This document shows positions 26,931 to 36,322 of a stretch of DNA of 61,637 nucleotides, in pieces. Source of the DNA: an uncultured Pseudomonadales bacterium. Its GTDB lineage: Bacteria; Pseudomonadota; Gammaproteobacteria; Pseudomonadales; Balneatricaceae. The DNA lies in the NCBI GenBank assembly GCA_938084925.1, contig CALKFY010000009.1, positions 1-61,637 on the forward strand. Direction: 5' to 3'. The position numbers were made by a program, and so were the translations under genes. The notes under the pieces were generated by a model. It was not told the DNA's origin. It worked only from the letters and a program-made list of their open reading frames with translations, and did no database searches. Position 1 is the first letter of the stretch. Every line of letters starts with the position of its first letter.

Positions 26931-27046
26931 ATCTTTTGTAAATCCTAAATCGCTACGGGTCACTATGAGGGCCACCCGCAGTAAATCATTATGGTTAACA
27001 GTGAAAAATACTGTTGTCGCTAAATACTTACCACTAGGTCATTATA

Positions 27047-28666
27047 TTACGCTGGAACCATCTGGCGTAACACATATTTTTGAATTTTTCCGGTTGCTGT
27101 CTTTGGCAGCTCCCCAAACACCACATGTTTGGGGACTTTAAAGCGCGCCATATTGTTGCGACAAAACTCTATAACATCTTGCTCACTCACTTGCCGCCCT
27201 TCTTTAAGACAAATAAACGCACAAGGAGTTTCACCCCATTTGTCGTCTGGACGCGCTACAACAGAAGCCTCTAACACTGCGGAATGACGATACAAGATAC
27301 TCTCAACTTCGATAGAAGAAATATTCTCACCACCGGAGATAATAATATCTTTGGCACGATCTTTAATTTCCATATAGCCATCTTCATGCCACACTGCTAG
27401 ATCTCCGGTATGGAACCAACCGCCCTCAAAAGCTTCTTGCGTTGCCGTAGGGTTTTTCAGATAACCTTTCATAACCATATTGCCGCGTAAGCAAATCTCA
27501 CCAATGGTCTCACCGTCCTTTGGTACCGGCAACATGGTTTCCATATCAAGAACCGTATGATCTTCCTGGTTAGGCGTACGTACACCTTGGCGCGCCTTAA
27601 CGGCAGCGCGTTCAGGTTCTGATAACTGATCCCACTTTTCGCCTTGCCACTCACAAATAACACAAGCGCCATAGGTCTCAGTTAAGCCGTAAACATGGGT
27701 AATATCAAAACCCAAGTTTTCCATAGCTTGAATTACCGCTGCTGGCGGTGCAGCACCCGCAGTCATTACTTGTACTTGATGGGTAATACCTTGCTTATCA
27801 GACTCATCCGCATTGTTGATCATGTTCAAAACGATAGGCGCACCACCAAAATGAGTGACCTTTTCGCGCTTGATTAGATCTAGCATAATTTCTGGACGGA
27901 TATGACGCACGAATACGTTAGCGCCAGCCATCAAGGCTGTAGTCCAAGTAAAGCACCAACCATTGCAATGGAACATCGGCACAATAGTCATAAATACAGG
28001 GTACTTATTCATGTCCCAAGCAAGTGCCATATTCATGGCCGTCAGGTATGCTCCACGGTGATGGTAAACCACACCTTTAGGGTTACCTGTAGTGCCCGAG
28101 GTATAATTTAAGCTAATAGCTTGCCACTCATCTTCTGGCATTTTCCAAGCATAGTCAGCGCTACCAGAGGCAATCAGTGCTTCATATTCAAGGCTGCCAA
28201 TTAATTCGCCACCAGTAAAAGTAGGATCATCGATATCGATAACTACAGGTTTTACCTCACATAAGCTCAAAGCTTCTTTTACTGTCGCGGAAAACTCACG
28301 GTCAACCATCACGGCCTTAGTTTCGGCATGGTCAAAAATAAAGGCAATTGTTTCAGCATCAAGGCGCGTATTGATAGCATTTAATACGGCGCCAGCCATA
28401 GGAATGCTGTAATGTCCTTCAAACAATTCTGGGCCATTGTGAGCAACAACCGAAACCGTATCACCCAAACCAATGCCATTTTGTGTCAAAGCATCAGCCA
28501 TAGCCGCGCAACGCCGATAGGTTTGCAGCCAAGTTCTACGCACCTCTCCGTATATCTGTGCAGTGGCGTTTGGATAAACATCCGCTGCCCGCTGCAACAA
28601 CGACAAGGGGGACAAAGCCTGGAAGTTAGCAGGATTTTTACCTAAATCAGTATCGTACATTGTCAT
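27047..28666 (-). CDS. Acyl-CoA synthetase (AMP-forming, DmdB-like size)
   Basis: A 539-aa adenylate-forming ligase. Phosphate loop NYTSGTTGNPKGVVYHH, adenine motif VYGLTETYGA, the hinge motif GWFHTGDLAVWHEDGYMEI and the C-terminal lysine motif PKTATGKIQKY are all intact. Length and the segment IISGGENISSIEVE fit the group that includes 3-methylmercaptopropionyl-CoA ligase (DmdB) and medium-chain fatty acyl-CoA ligases. With the DmdC-like dehydrogenase near, a DMSP demethylation branch is possible but cannot be separated from general acid activation by sequence alone. Confidence 0.88.
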   Translation of the reverse strand: MTMYDTDLGKNPANFQALSPLSLLQRAADVYPNATAQIYGEVRRTWLQTYRRCAAMADALTQNGIGLGDTVSVVAHNGPELFEGHYSIPMAGAVLNAINTRLDAETIAFIFDHAETKAVMVDREFSATVKEALSLCEVKPVVIDIDDPTFTGGELIGSLEYEALIASGSADYAWKMPEDEWQAISLNYTSGTTGNPKGVVYHHRGAYLTAMNMALAWDMNKYPVFMTIVPMFHCNGWCFTWTTALMAGANVFVRHIRPEIMLDLIKREKVTHFGGAPIVLNMINNADESDKQGITHQVQVMTAGAAPPAAVIQAMENLGFDITHVYGLTETYGACVICEWQGEKWDQLSEPERAAVKARQGVRTPNQEDHTVLDMETMLPVPKDGETIGEICLRGNMVMKGYLKNPTATQEAFEGGWFHTGDLAVWHEDGYMEIKDRAKDIIISGGENISSIEVESILYRHSAVLEASVVARPDDKWGETPCAFICLKEGRQVSEQDVIEFCRNNMARFKVPKHVVFGELPKTATGKIQKYVLRQMVPA

Positions 28667-28756
28667 TAATCTCTTATTGTAGGTTTTATTGAGCTATCGC
28701 CCTGTTACACTCATTATCACGATAAGGGGCACCCAATTACAAGCTGGATATTTGTA

Positions 28757-29869
28757 TTATGAGCTAGTTTTGTTAAGTCGCTTCACGGCATTGGTTAATG
28801 CAGAATCATAGGGTGCATCGATAATAATCTCCTGCTCCGTAGAAGGATCCGTTAAACGCAGTTGCGCGGCATGCAAAAACAAACGCTTTAAGCCTTGCTT
28901 ACGCTGAGTTAGATTAGTTTCTTGTTGGCCGTATTTGTCATCACCTATAATGGGGTGCCCCAAATGTAAGCAATGTACGCGTATTTGGTGAGTCCGCCCG
29001 GTTACCGGCTTGGCCTCCAATAACGTCAGGCCGGCAAATTTTTCTAATATGCGATAACGAGTAATACTGGGCTTACCCTCGTCATCGACCTTAACCATAC
29101 GTTCGCCAGATTTGAGCGTGTAACGCAGCAACGGCACCTTCACTTGTCGTGCTGCTTGCGGCCACTCACCAGACACCAAGGTATGGTAGATCTTATCTAT
29201 ACCGCCAGGATTACGCAGCTGCTCGTGAATAGCTCTCAATGTAGAGCGCTTCTTGGCCACCATGACGCAACCGGAGGTATCGCGATCTAGGCGATGCACC
29301 AATTCCAAAAACCGGTAGTCCGGGAACACTTGTCGCAAGCTTTCAATCATACCCAAGTTAATACCACTGCCACCGTGCACAGCTAAGCCACTAGGCTTAT
29401 TAATCACCATCAAACCATCGCTTTCGTATAAGACGGCATCTTTAAGGGCTTGTGCTAAGCCCTCACCTACTGGTGCTATTTCATCTGCTTCGGGCAACTT
29501 AACCGGTGGAATGCGCACAATGTCCCCCGTACACAGCTTGTACTCTGGCTTGACGCGACCTTTATTAACCCTTACTTCGCCCTTACGAACAATTCGATAT
29601 ACAAGGCTTTTTGGGGCACCCTTAAGCTGACCAATAAGGAAGTTATCCAAACGCTGCCCTAACCGGTCTTCGGCAATAGTAACTAGACGCACCTTGTTAA
29701 GCGGCATTTCGCCACGCGCGCGCTGAGCATTAGACTTTTCCTGAATCTGTTCAGCCGCCCCCCTAGAGGGCGAATTAAAAGACTGCTTAGAAGCTTGCAC
29801 GCGCGCCTTTGCAGGCCGCTTACTAGCTTGTTTTGAAGGCTTTTTAGGTTTCGATTTTCGTACTGACAT
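28757..29869 (-). CDS. rluC: 23S rRNA pseudouridine synthase (RluC-type)
   Basis: Makes pseudouridines in 23S rRNA (positions 955, 2504 and 2580 in E. coli). An S4 RNA-binding domain (RLDNFLIGQLKGAPKS, VYRIVRKGEVRVNKGRVK) precedes the RluA-type catalytic domain with LVHRLDRDTSGC, whose second Asp is the catalytic residue. The gene is divergent from rne, as in E. coli and Pseudomonas. The start is uncertain: the ATG at 29869 gives 370 aa with a Lys/Arg-rich 54-residue leader, while the ATG at 29707 gives about 316 aa, the E. coli length. Product is firm. Confidence 0.92.
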   Translation of the reverse strand: MSVRKSKPKKPSKQASKRPAKARVQASKQSFNSPSRGAAEQIQEKSNAQRARGEMPLNKVRLVTIAEDRLGQRLDNFLIGQLKGAPKSLVYRIVRKGEVRVNKGRVKPEYKLCTGDIVRIPPVKLPEADEIAPVGEGLAQALKDAVLYESDGLMVINKPSGLAVHGGSGINLGMIESLRQVFPDYRFLELVHRLDRDTSGCVMVAKKRSTLRAIHEQLRNPGGIDKIYHTLVSGEWPQAARQVKVPLLRYTLKSGERMVKVDDEGKPSITRYRILEKFAGLTLLEAKPVTGRTHQIRVHCLHLGHPIIGDDKYGQQETNLTQRKQGLKRLFLHAAQLRLTDPSTEQEIIIDAPYDSALTNAVKRLNKTSS

Positions 29870-30504
29870 GCAGACCATAAATTTGATTGCTTGGTATGGC
29901 CGCAAATGTTACCATAACTGCCACTGAAACTGGCTATCTATTTGTAATGGCAGACAAAAGTCTGCAGACAGCCTGAGCGACGACATAGCAATGCGCATCA
30001 GTGGAGATTTTAGGCCCATAGCTGGCCTTGATTAACCGCAAAATCGGTTGATCAGAATATTAAGCTGTAACCAGGAACTACCTGAGTTATTAAATTAAAC
30101 CGACCTGTTTTACCCGGTTACGGCGAATTAATTTACGTTTGGTGTTTAAGTGTAGAAGCACCCTACCCAAGGATTGGTCAGACAGTTTGTGTTAGTAAGC
30201 CACATTGCTACTAACCCCAAGGCAAAGCAAAGTAACATACGCCTTGTATAAACGTACTGACCAGTAATCTTAGCGAAGCGCCTTAAAAAGGCTGCATGCT
30301 TATCCGTGATGGTATGGTTTCCTGCACTGTTGGAACAATCTGCTCAACTGGAAAATACAGTTGGGAGAGCCCGTGCAAGCCACGGAAAACCGCTGTTGGC
30401 CTATGTTTATATAGATATAGATATAGAAGCCCTAGGTGTTTCCTGTGCACCCGTAAAAATATTAATTCCCGTAGGGTGAATAGGTTTTCAAGTGTTTGAA
30501 AACC
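29870..30504 (+). promoter_or_regulatory. rne leader region, highly structured
   Basis: About 600 non-coding bases precede rne. Several stems are visible: GATTAACCG pairing with CGGTTGATC (near 30031-30054); a three-way junction with outer stem TGGTCAG/CTGACCA (30175-30181 and 30257-30263) enclosing GTTAGTA/TACTAAC (30191-30197 and 30209-30215) and AAGGC/GCCTT (30219-30223 and 30241-30245); GCCTT-AAA-AAGGC (30280-30292); CAACTG/CAGTTG (30345-30363); and CCGTG/CACGG (30371-30385). E. coli rne has a long leader whose hairpins bind RNase E for autoregulation, so the same role is likely here. I could not fix the transcription start. Confidence 0.7.
30483..30504 (+). promoter_or_regulatory. Perfect hairpin touching the rne start codon
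   Basis: GGTTTTCAA (30483-30491) and TTGAAAACC (30496-30504) form a perfect 9-bp stem with a 4-base loop, and the last stem base is directly before the ATG at 30505. No Shine-Dalgarno sequence lies between stem and ATG. The nearest purine-rich stretch, TAGGGTGA at about 30473-30480, sits just before the stem and would be at normal distance only if the hairpin forms. Confidence 0.75.
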
Positions 30505-33369
30505 ATGAAAAGAATGTTAATCAATGCAACTAATTCTGAAGAGTTGCGCGTAGCACTGGTCGATGGCCAGCGCCTTTACGATCTAGATATTGAATCTGGA
30601 GCTCGTGAACAAAAGAAAGCCAATATCTACCGCGGTAAAATCACCCGCGTAGAGCCTAGCCTAGAAGCGGCCTTCGTCGACTACGGCGCTGAGCGTCACG
30701 GCTTCCTACCTATCAAAGAGATTTCTCGCCAGTATTTTAAGGAAACTGCCCCAGGCTCCGGCCGTCCAGGCATTCGCCAACTGGTTGAAGAAGGTCAAGA
30801 AATCATAGTTCAGGTAGACAAAGAAGAACGTGGCAACAAGGGTGCAGCCCTTACCACCTTCATCAGTCTTGCTGGTCGTTACCTTGTATTGATGCCTAAC
30901 AACCCTCGTGCCGGTGGTATTTCTCGCCGCATCGAAGGTGAAGAGCGCGCTCAATTACGCGAAGTAATGAGCCAACTAAACGTACCTGATGAGTCTGGGG
31001 TTATTGTACGTACTGCTGGCATTGGCCGTACTACCGAAGAAGTACAATGGGACTTGGATTACCTACAACAGCTGTGGGACTCCATTACTCATGCTTCGGC
31101 TCAACGTCCTGCCCCATTCCTGATTTATCAAGAAAGCAACGTTATCATTCGCGCCATGCGTGACTACTTGCGCCCAGATATCGGCGAAGTATTGATTGAC
31201 GAAGAAAAGGTTTACCAAGACGTACTTAACTTTGTACAACAGGTAATGCCAAGCTACGAGAACAAGATCAAGCTGTATCAACAGGACATCCCTCTGTTTA
31301 ACCGCTTCCAGATCGAATCGCAAATCGAAACAGCCTTCCAACGTGAAGTAGTATTGCCTTCTGGCGGTGCCATTGTTATTGACCCAACGGAAGCTTTGGT
31401 ATCTATCGATATCAACTCCGCGCGTGCCACCAAAGGTAGCGACATTGAAGAAACAGCCCTTAACACCAACCTAGAAGCCGCCGAAGAAGTTGCCCGTCAA
31501 CTACGCTTACGCGACATGGGTGGTTTGGTTGTTATCGACTTTATCGACATGGGCCCTATGCGCAACCAACGCGCCGTGGAGAACCGTCTACGTGACGCCC
31601 TAAAGCTTGATCGCGCCCGCGTTCAAGTTGGCCGTATCTCACGCTTTGGCTTGATGGAAATGTCGCGCCAGCGCCTACGCCCATCCCTTGGCGAGACTTC
31701 TGGTATTGTTTGCCCTCGTTGCAGCGGCCAAGGCACCATCCGTGACGTATCATCTTTGGCCTTGTCTATCATTCGTTTGATTAACGAAGAAGCAGCTAAA
31801 GAACGTTCTGCTGAGATTCGCGCGGTATTGCCAGTTAACATGGCAACATACCTACTTAACGAAAAGCGTGACCAGTTACTAGAAATTGAAAAAGCTAGCA
31901 ACGTACGTGTATTGGTTATCCCAAATCCACAAATGGACACACCACACTTTGAAGTTAGCCGTTTACGCGACGATAACGAATCCGTTATCGTCGGTGAAAC
32001 CAGTTACGAAATCGAAGTTGAAAGCAAGCAATTTGATGCCGAAGAATTCAACAACCATTCCCAAGTGCCTGTTGAAAAAGCCGCCGTTAAATCAGTACAA
32101 CCAAAGCAGCCTGTACCAACTCCTTCTGCTGCTCCTGCCCCAGCTAAGGCTGAGGTCGCTGTAGAAGAGAAGTCTACAGGTCTAGCTGGCCGTATTATAC
32201 GCTCCCTAGGTAGCTTGTTTGGCAGTGCACCCGCAGCTAAGGCCGAAGAAAAGCCTGAAGCCGAAGAGAAGAAGCCTGCTAACAACCATAACAATCAGCG
32301 CAATAAGCGTCGTAATGACAACCGTAACGAAGACCGTAATGGTAATCGCAACAACCGTCGCAATGACCGCAAGCGTAACAACAAAGAGCAACAGCCTAAA
32401 ACTGATGTTCAACAAGATGCTAACGCTAAAACAGAAGCTGCAAGCGAAGATAAGCGTAACAACCGTCGCAATGACAATCGTAACGATAACCGTAACGAAG
32501 GTCGCAACGACAACCGCAAAAACGGTCGCAACCGCAACAACCAAAAGAAAGAACGCGCACCAGAAGCTGAAGAACAGGTAGTAAGCACAGAAGCACTACC
32601 AGAAGAAGCTTATGAGTCTGCCAGCAACCGCACACGTGAACAAAAGCGTCGTCGCGATCGTTCTGGTAAGCGTAGTGGTCGTAGCAACAAGCCTGCAACT
32701 GAAACTGTTGAAGCTACTGCAGAAGAACAAGTGACAGAAAAGTCCGTTCAAGATGCAAGCCAAGAGCAAGCACAAGGCGAAAACACTGAAACTGATGTAA
32801 CTGAAAAGGCGCCTAGCAAGCCACGTAACCGTCGTGGCCCTCGCAACCGCAAGCCAAAGGTTCAAGATGATGCAAACAAGGCAGCCACTGAAGGCGAAAC
32901 TGCAACTGAAGCAAAAGCTGAAGAAGTACCAAGCCAGCCAGTTGAAGCCGCTGCTGAAACAACTCAAGCCCCAGCAACTGCACAAGAAGCAGCGCCAGCT
33001 GAAACAGCACAGGAAACTCCTGCTGCTGCGCCAGTAGCAGCCGAAGCCCCTGCAGAGGAAGCCAAGACAGAAGAAGCTCCAGCCGAAGCAGCCAAGGCAG
33101 AAGCAGCCCCTGTCAAAGAGACTGAGGCAGAAGAAGCTCCTGCAGAAGAAGCACCTAAGCGTCGTCAACGCCGCCGTGCTGCTAACGATCCACGCGAAAA
33201 GCGTCGTCGTGAAAAGGCCGAGCAGGAAAAGCCAGCAAAAGTTGAAGCTACTCCTGTAGTTGAAGCCGCTCCCGAAGCACCTGCTGTAGAAGAAGCTAAG
33301 CCTGAAACACAAACTGAAGCTCCCGCTCAAGAAGCAGAAGCTACTGAGCCGACTAAAGCCCCTGAATAA
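30505..33369 (+). CDS. rne: Ribonuclease E
   Basis: Endoribonuclease and RNA degradosome scaffold. The ATG at 30505 gives [10 protein letters not shown], matching the start in E. coli, and 954 aa. The S1 domain (about 38-119), the catalytic Mg-binding aspartates Asp302 ([12 protein letters not shown]) and Asp345 (VVIDFIDM), and the Zn-link CPRC (Cys403, Cys406) are all present. From about residue 510 the protein is a disordered scaffold: an Asn/Arg/Asp-rich stretch (about 580-690) likely binds RNA, followed by a long Ala/Glu/Lys tail with scattered Arg clusters. A bidirectional terminator follows. Confidence 0.97.
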   Translation: MKRMLINATNSEELRVALVDGQRLYDLDIESGAREQKKANIYRGKITRVEPSLEAAFVDYGAERHGFLPIKEISRQYFKETAPGSGRPGIRQLVEEGQEIIVQVDKEERGNKGAALTTFISLAGRYLVLMPNNPRAGGISRRIEGEERAQLREVMSQLNVPDESGVIVRTAGIGRTTEEVQWDLDYLQQLWDSITHASAQRPAPFLIYQESNVIIRAMRDYLRPDIGEVLIDEEKVYQDVLNFVQQVMPSYENKIKLYQQDIPLFNRFQIESQIETAFQREVVLPSGGAIVIDPTEALVSIDINSARATKGSDIEETALNTNLEAAEEVARQLRLRDMGGLVVIDFIDMGPMRNQRAVENRLRDALKLDRARVQVGRISRFGLMEMSRQRLRPSLGETSGIVCPRCSGQGTIRDVSSLALSIIRLINEEAAKERSAEIRAVLPVNMATYLLNEKRDQLLEIEKASNVRVLVIPNPQMDTPHFEVSRLRDDNESVIVGETSYEIEVESKQFDAEEFNNHSQVPVEKAAVKSVQPKQPVPTPSAAPAPAKAEVAVEEKSTGLAGRIIRSLGSLFGSAPAAKAEEKPEAEEKKPANNHNNQRNKRRNDNRNEDRNGNRNNRRNDRKRNNKEQQPKTDVQQDANAKTEAASEDKRNNRRNDNRNDNRNEGRNDNRKNGRNRNNQKKERAPEAEEQVVSTEALPEEAYESASNRTREQKRRRDRSGKRSGRSNKPATETVEATAEEQVTEKSVQDASQEQAQGENTETDVTEKAPSKPRNRRGPRNRKPKVQDDANKAATEGETATEAKAEEVPSQPVEAAAETTQAPATAQEAAPAETAQETPAAAPVAAEAPAEEAKTEEAPAEAAKAEAAPVKETEAEEAPAEEAPKRRQRRRAANDPREKRRREKAEQEKPAKVEATPVVEAAPEAPAVEEAKPETQTEAPAQEAEATEPTKAPE

Positions 33370-33408
33370 GGGGCTATACTGAATCCGAATTAGATTCAGT
33401 AAGCCAGT

Positions 33409-33437
33409 AAAAAGCCCACTTTAAAGTGGGCTTTTTT
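33409..33437. terminator. Bidirectional intrinsic terminator between rne and murB
   Basis: A perfect 28-bp palindrome (33409-33436), AAAAAGCCCACTTT and its complement, followed by T-runs in both directions. It ends rne on the plus strand and murB on the minus strand; the murB stop codon overlaps its right edge. A second stem ACTGAATC/GATTCAGT lies just upstream at 33378-33400. Confidence 0.92.
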
Positions 33438-34551
33438 ATATCTGAATTTCACTACTACTGGCAAATATTCGCGGCTCTACCTCTAACTGCACATTAAAGC
33501 GCTTAGCCACATCGGCTTGTATCCGCTTAGCCAATTCAAGCAAGGTTCCACCGCTTGAAGGATTATCTTGCCCAGGCTCTCGGATCAATACCAAAGCCTG
33601 TTGTTTGTGCACTCCCACACCCGCTTTGCTATAGCCTTTCCAACCTAATTGATCAATCAACCAACCTGCCGCCAGCTTGACGTGTTTATCGCCTTGGGGA
33701 TAAGCAACAAGGTTAGGCCAGCTTATACGCAATGTTTCCGCTTGCTCTACAGGCACGATAGGATTCTTAAAAAAACTACCGACATTAGGAATATCGGCTG
33801 GATCAGGTAACTTACTAGAACGAATATGGATTACCGCTTCACGTACCTGCTGTGGCGTTGCCGCATCGGCTCGGCAAGCAAACTGCTGCTCAATATAAGC
33901 AGCCATGTCACCATAGTTAACCTGTACTCTAGGCTCTTCACTTAAAGCGAAAGTCACCCTAGTGATAATCCAGTTAGGCTCACGCTTGAACACACTGTCA
34001 CGATAGCCTAGCTCACACTGAGCTGCCGATAGATAAAAATGTTCGTCATTCGCGAAATCATAAACCATGACCTCATGTAGAACCTGTGCAATATCGGCAC
34101 CATAAGCGCCTATATTCTGTACTGGTGCAGCTCCTACTAAGCCAGGAATCAAAGACAAATTCTGTAAACCATAAGCGCCCTCTGCCACGCTCCAGGCAAC
34201 TAGATCATCCCAGTTTTCACCTGCACCTACTTGCAGATAGCGCATGTCCTTGGCTGCTACGGGTGCTGGAAAATGCAAATCTGTGGCAGGTAACCATTGC
34301 TTGCCCATAATAGACATATGCATAACTAGGCTAGTTAAATCTTGTGTCAGGACAATATTGGAACCACCACTAAGCAGCAACCAATTTAAGTCATGGTCTT
34401 TGCAATAGCTACGAGCGGCCGACAAATCATCCAACTGAGCAATACAGCCAAAGCGTTCAGCTACAACTGGCAGCGCCAAGGTATTGAGTGTTTGGAGATT
34501 AACCGATTTTTGTGGAGACCAATGGTCCCTAATTGAAGTGTTATTGGTCAC
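33436..34551 (-). CDS. murB: UDP-N-acetylenolpyruvoylglucosamine reductase
   Basis: Reduces UDP-GlcNAc-enolpyruvate to UDP-MurNAc in peptidoglycan synthesis, using FAD and NADPH. FAD-binding LLLSGGSNIVLT near the N-terminus, VQNIGAYGADI, and the catalytic-serine segment VGSFFKNPIV are all present, with the C-terminal AGWLIDQLGWKGY. The start is placed at the GTG at 34551, preceded by TAGGTG and 7 bp after the phosphatase stop, giving 371 aa, some 30 more than E. coli MurB. The upstream alternative at 34599 would overlap the phosphatase gene. Confidence 0.94.
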   Translation of the reverse strand: MTNNTSIRDHWSPQKSVNLQTLNTLALPVVAERFGCIAQLDDLSAARSYCKDHDLNWLLLSGGSNIVLTQDLTSLVMHMSIMGKQWLPATDLHFPAPVAAKDMRYLQVGAGENWDDLVAWSVAEGAYGLQNLSLIPGLVGAAPVQNIGAYGADIAQVLHEVMVYDFANDEHFYLSAAQCELGYRDSVFKREPNWIITRVTFALSEEPRVQVNYGDMAAYIEQQFACRADAATPQQVREAVIHIRSSKLPDPADIPNVGSFFKNPIVPVEQAETLRISWPNLVAYPQGDKHVKLAAGWLIDQLGWKGYSKAGVGVHKQQALVLIREPGQDNPSSGGTLLELAKRIQADVAKRFNVQLEVEPRIFASSSEIQI

Positions 34552-34558
34552 AAAGCAC

Positions 34559-35014
34559 CTAGCTATATTGGCCGTGCAAATGACGACAAGCTTGATCAAG
34601 TAGGTTCAGCACCTCGTAAAAGCCTTCATCACCACCATAATAAGGGTCAGGCACTTCTTCTACCGGTGCTTGCGGATAATCTAACATCATCACCAACCGT
34701 GACGTTGCATCTGTAGGCCGCACTGCTCGCAGATTAGCCATGTTGCTATGATCCATGGCAACAATAACGTCAAACTCATAAAAATCAGCGCTACATACTT
34801 GGCGAGCCTGCAAGTTATCGATATGAATACCGCGGGCCTTTGCCGCCCTGCGCATACGCTCATCTGGTGCCTTGCCTATATGGTAAGCAGCCGTACCGGC
34901 AGAGTCGCAGCTAAAACGCTGTTCTGTGCCCTGGCTCTGACACAGGTGTCTAAATGTCCCTTCTGCAGCAGGAGAGCGACAAATATTACCTAAACAGACA
35001 AACAAAACCTTCAT
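34559..35014 (-). CDS. Low-molecular-weight protein-tyrosine phosphatase
   Basis: A 151-aa enzyme of the LMW-PTP family. The P-loop CLGNICRS gives catalytic Cys7 and Arg13 near the N-terminus, and the general-acid aspartate is in DPYYGG toward the C-terminus. The ATG at 35014 is chosen; a GTG directly before it is also possible. It sits between the Trm112-like gene and murB, the same place as the phosphatase gene in the Pseudomonas block. Its target is not known; in other bacteria such enzymes counter BY-kinases of polysaccharide export, none of which is seen here. Confidence 0.93.
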   Translation of the reverse strand: MKVLFVCLGNICRSPAAEGTFRHLCQSQGTEQRFSCDSAGTAAYHIGKAPDERMRRAAKARGIHIDNLQARQVCSADFYEFDVIVAMDHSNMANLRAVRPTDATSRLVMMLDYPQAPVEEVPDPYYGGDEGFYEVLNLLDQACRHLHGQYS

Positions 35015-35020
35015 CACAAC

Positions 35021-35212
35021 TTAGGCCTCTAGGGCAGTCATCTCGTCACCGCTCAACTCGCGCGCTTCAGTTTCCAACAACACAGGAATACCTTCGCGTA
35101 CGGGATAAGCCAACTTGCTTACTCGGCAAATCAACTCATTCTTCTCGGCATTATATTCAAGTCCTGCATGACTAACTGGGCAGGCTAATACTTCCAACAA
35201 CTTCTTATCCAT
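35021..35212 (-). CDS. ycaR: Trm112-like/YcaR small protein
   Basis: A 63-aa protein starting at the ATG at 35212 ([12 protein letters not shown]). The pattern [16 protein letters not shown] and [11 protein letters not shown] is typical of the YcaR/Trm112 family. It overlaps the end of lpxK by 8 bp. In E. coli and Pseudomonas this gene links lpxK to kdsB; here the next gene is the phosphatase and kdsB is missing. Confidence 0.9.
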   Translation of the reverse strand: MDKKLLEVLACPVSHAGLEYNAEKNELICRVSKLAYPVREGIPVLLETEARELSGDEMTALEA

Positions 35213-36236
35213 GATGATCCTTGTTTGCATCTAGATGTAATTTATTTAACAGTGCGTCTATAGCAGCTTCGGGTATTTCAACCCCCTGCTCCGCATAATA
35301 CCAATGCAGACTATCAGGCTGACTTTGCATTTGCACAATAGCTTTGCATTTTACCGCATCCTTGGCCGTCATAATAAGCGTAGAATCATGAAAAGACGCA
35401 AGATCTTCGGCAACAAAACCGTGATGATCTTTAAAAGCAGTCCCTGTCACTTGCAGGTTCATTGCCATTAAATCATTAAAAAAACGCTGTGGATTACCAA
35501 TACCAGCAATAGCCCTCACTTGCGCACTTGCTGTTGGCCAAGCAACAGCTTGATCATCATAGACACGCTTTAGCGCAACTAGTTTAGGTGTTATTTGATA
35601 AATCGGCACCTTGCCAGCTACCAAGCCTAATTTGCCAGTACCGCTACCACCGTTTACCAACACCCCGTCTACTAAACTCAGTCTAGTTGCTGGCTCACGT
35701 AACGGCCCCATGGGTAAGCATTGGCCATTGCCCAAACCACGCTGTCCATCTACCAACAGCCATTCACAATCACCTTTGATAGTTTGGTTTTGTAAACCAT
35801 CATCGCTAATGATCAGATCTAGAGAGTGCTCGGCCATTAGGCACTGGATATCTGCTTGGCGATCACTACCAACGGCCACTGGTACACCTGTGGTCTGCCA
35901 CAATAAAAACGGCTCGTCGCCAACTGTGTTGGGCGTATCCTTAGGCCCAACTATATGTGGCCCCTTACCTACAGTTCCACCATAGCCGCGGCTAATAATG
36001 CCGCAACGAATACCACGTGCCGTTAAAGCTTGCACTAAAGCCTGCACTACTGGCGTTTTACCGGTTCCACCTAAACTGATATTACCAACCACCAGCAGTG
36101 GTAATTTGTTGGCAACAGGGCTACTTGCCAAGCTATTACTCAAGCGTCGTAGCACCCGGTAGACAATACTCAATGGCCATAGTAGCCACAGCCACCATGC
36201 ACCTTGATACCAAGCTTTAATTAACCCTTGGGACAT
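35205..36236 (-). CDS. lpxK: Tetraacyldisaccharide 4'-kinase
   Basis: Phosphorylates lipid A disaccharide at the 4' position at the inner membrane. The P-loop [11 protein letters not shown] (about residues 52-62) and the segment ISRGYGG are the LpxK marks. A hydrophobic N-terminal segment (about 12-30) anchors it. The ATG at 36236 gives 343 aa and [11 protein letters not shown], similar to other LpxK starts; a further 17 upstream codons are open but unlikely. It is followed in overlap by ycaR. Confidence 0.94.
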   Translation of the reverse strand: MSQGLIKAWYQGAWWLWLLWPLSIVYRVLRRLSNSLASSPVANKLPLLVVGNISLGGTGKTPVVQALVQALTARGIRCGIISRGYGGTVGKGPHIVGPKDTPNTVGDEPFLLWQTTGVPVAVGSDRQADIQCLMAEHSLDLIISDDGLQNQTIKGDCEWLLVDGQRGLGNGQCLPMGPLREPATRLSLVDGVLVNGGSGTGKLGLVAGKVPIYQITPKLVALKRVYDDQAVAWPTASAQVRAIAGIGNPQRFFNDLMAMNLQVTGTAFKDHHGFVAEDLASFHDSTLIMTAKDAVKCKAIVQMQSQPDSLHWYYAEQGVEIPEAAIDALLNKLHLDANKDHHG

Positions 36237-36322
36237 ATCCCGATCACGCCTCTGAATATTACTTATGTACCTAGGTAACCTAGACACATTTAAACTAGAT
36301 AGATTATAGCCTGCTTAACAAG

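Noticed and set aside
32206-33330. Long minus-strand frames opposite rne
   Set aside because: They mirror the low-complexity Asn/Arg and Ala/Glu coding region and give Val-, Phe- and Cys-rich nonsense proteins.
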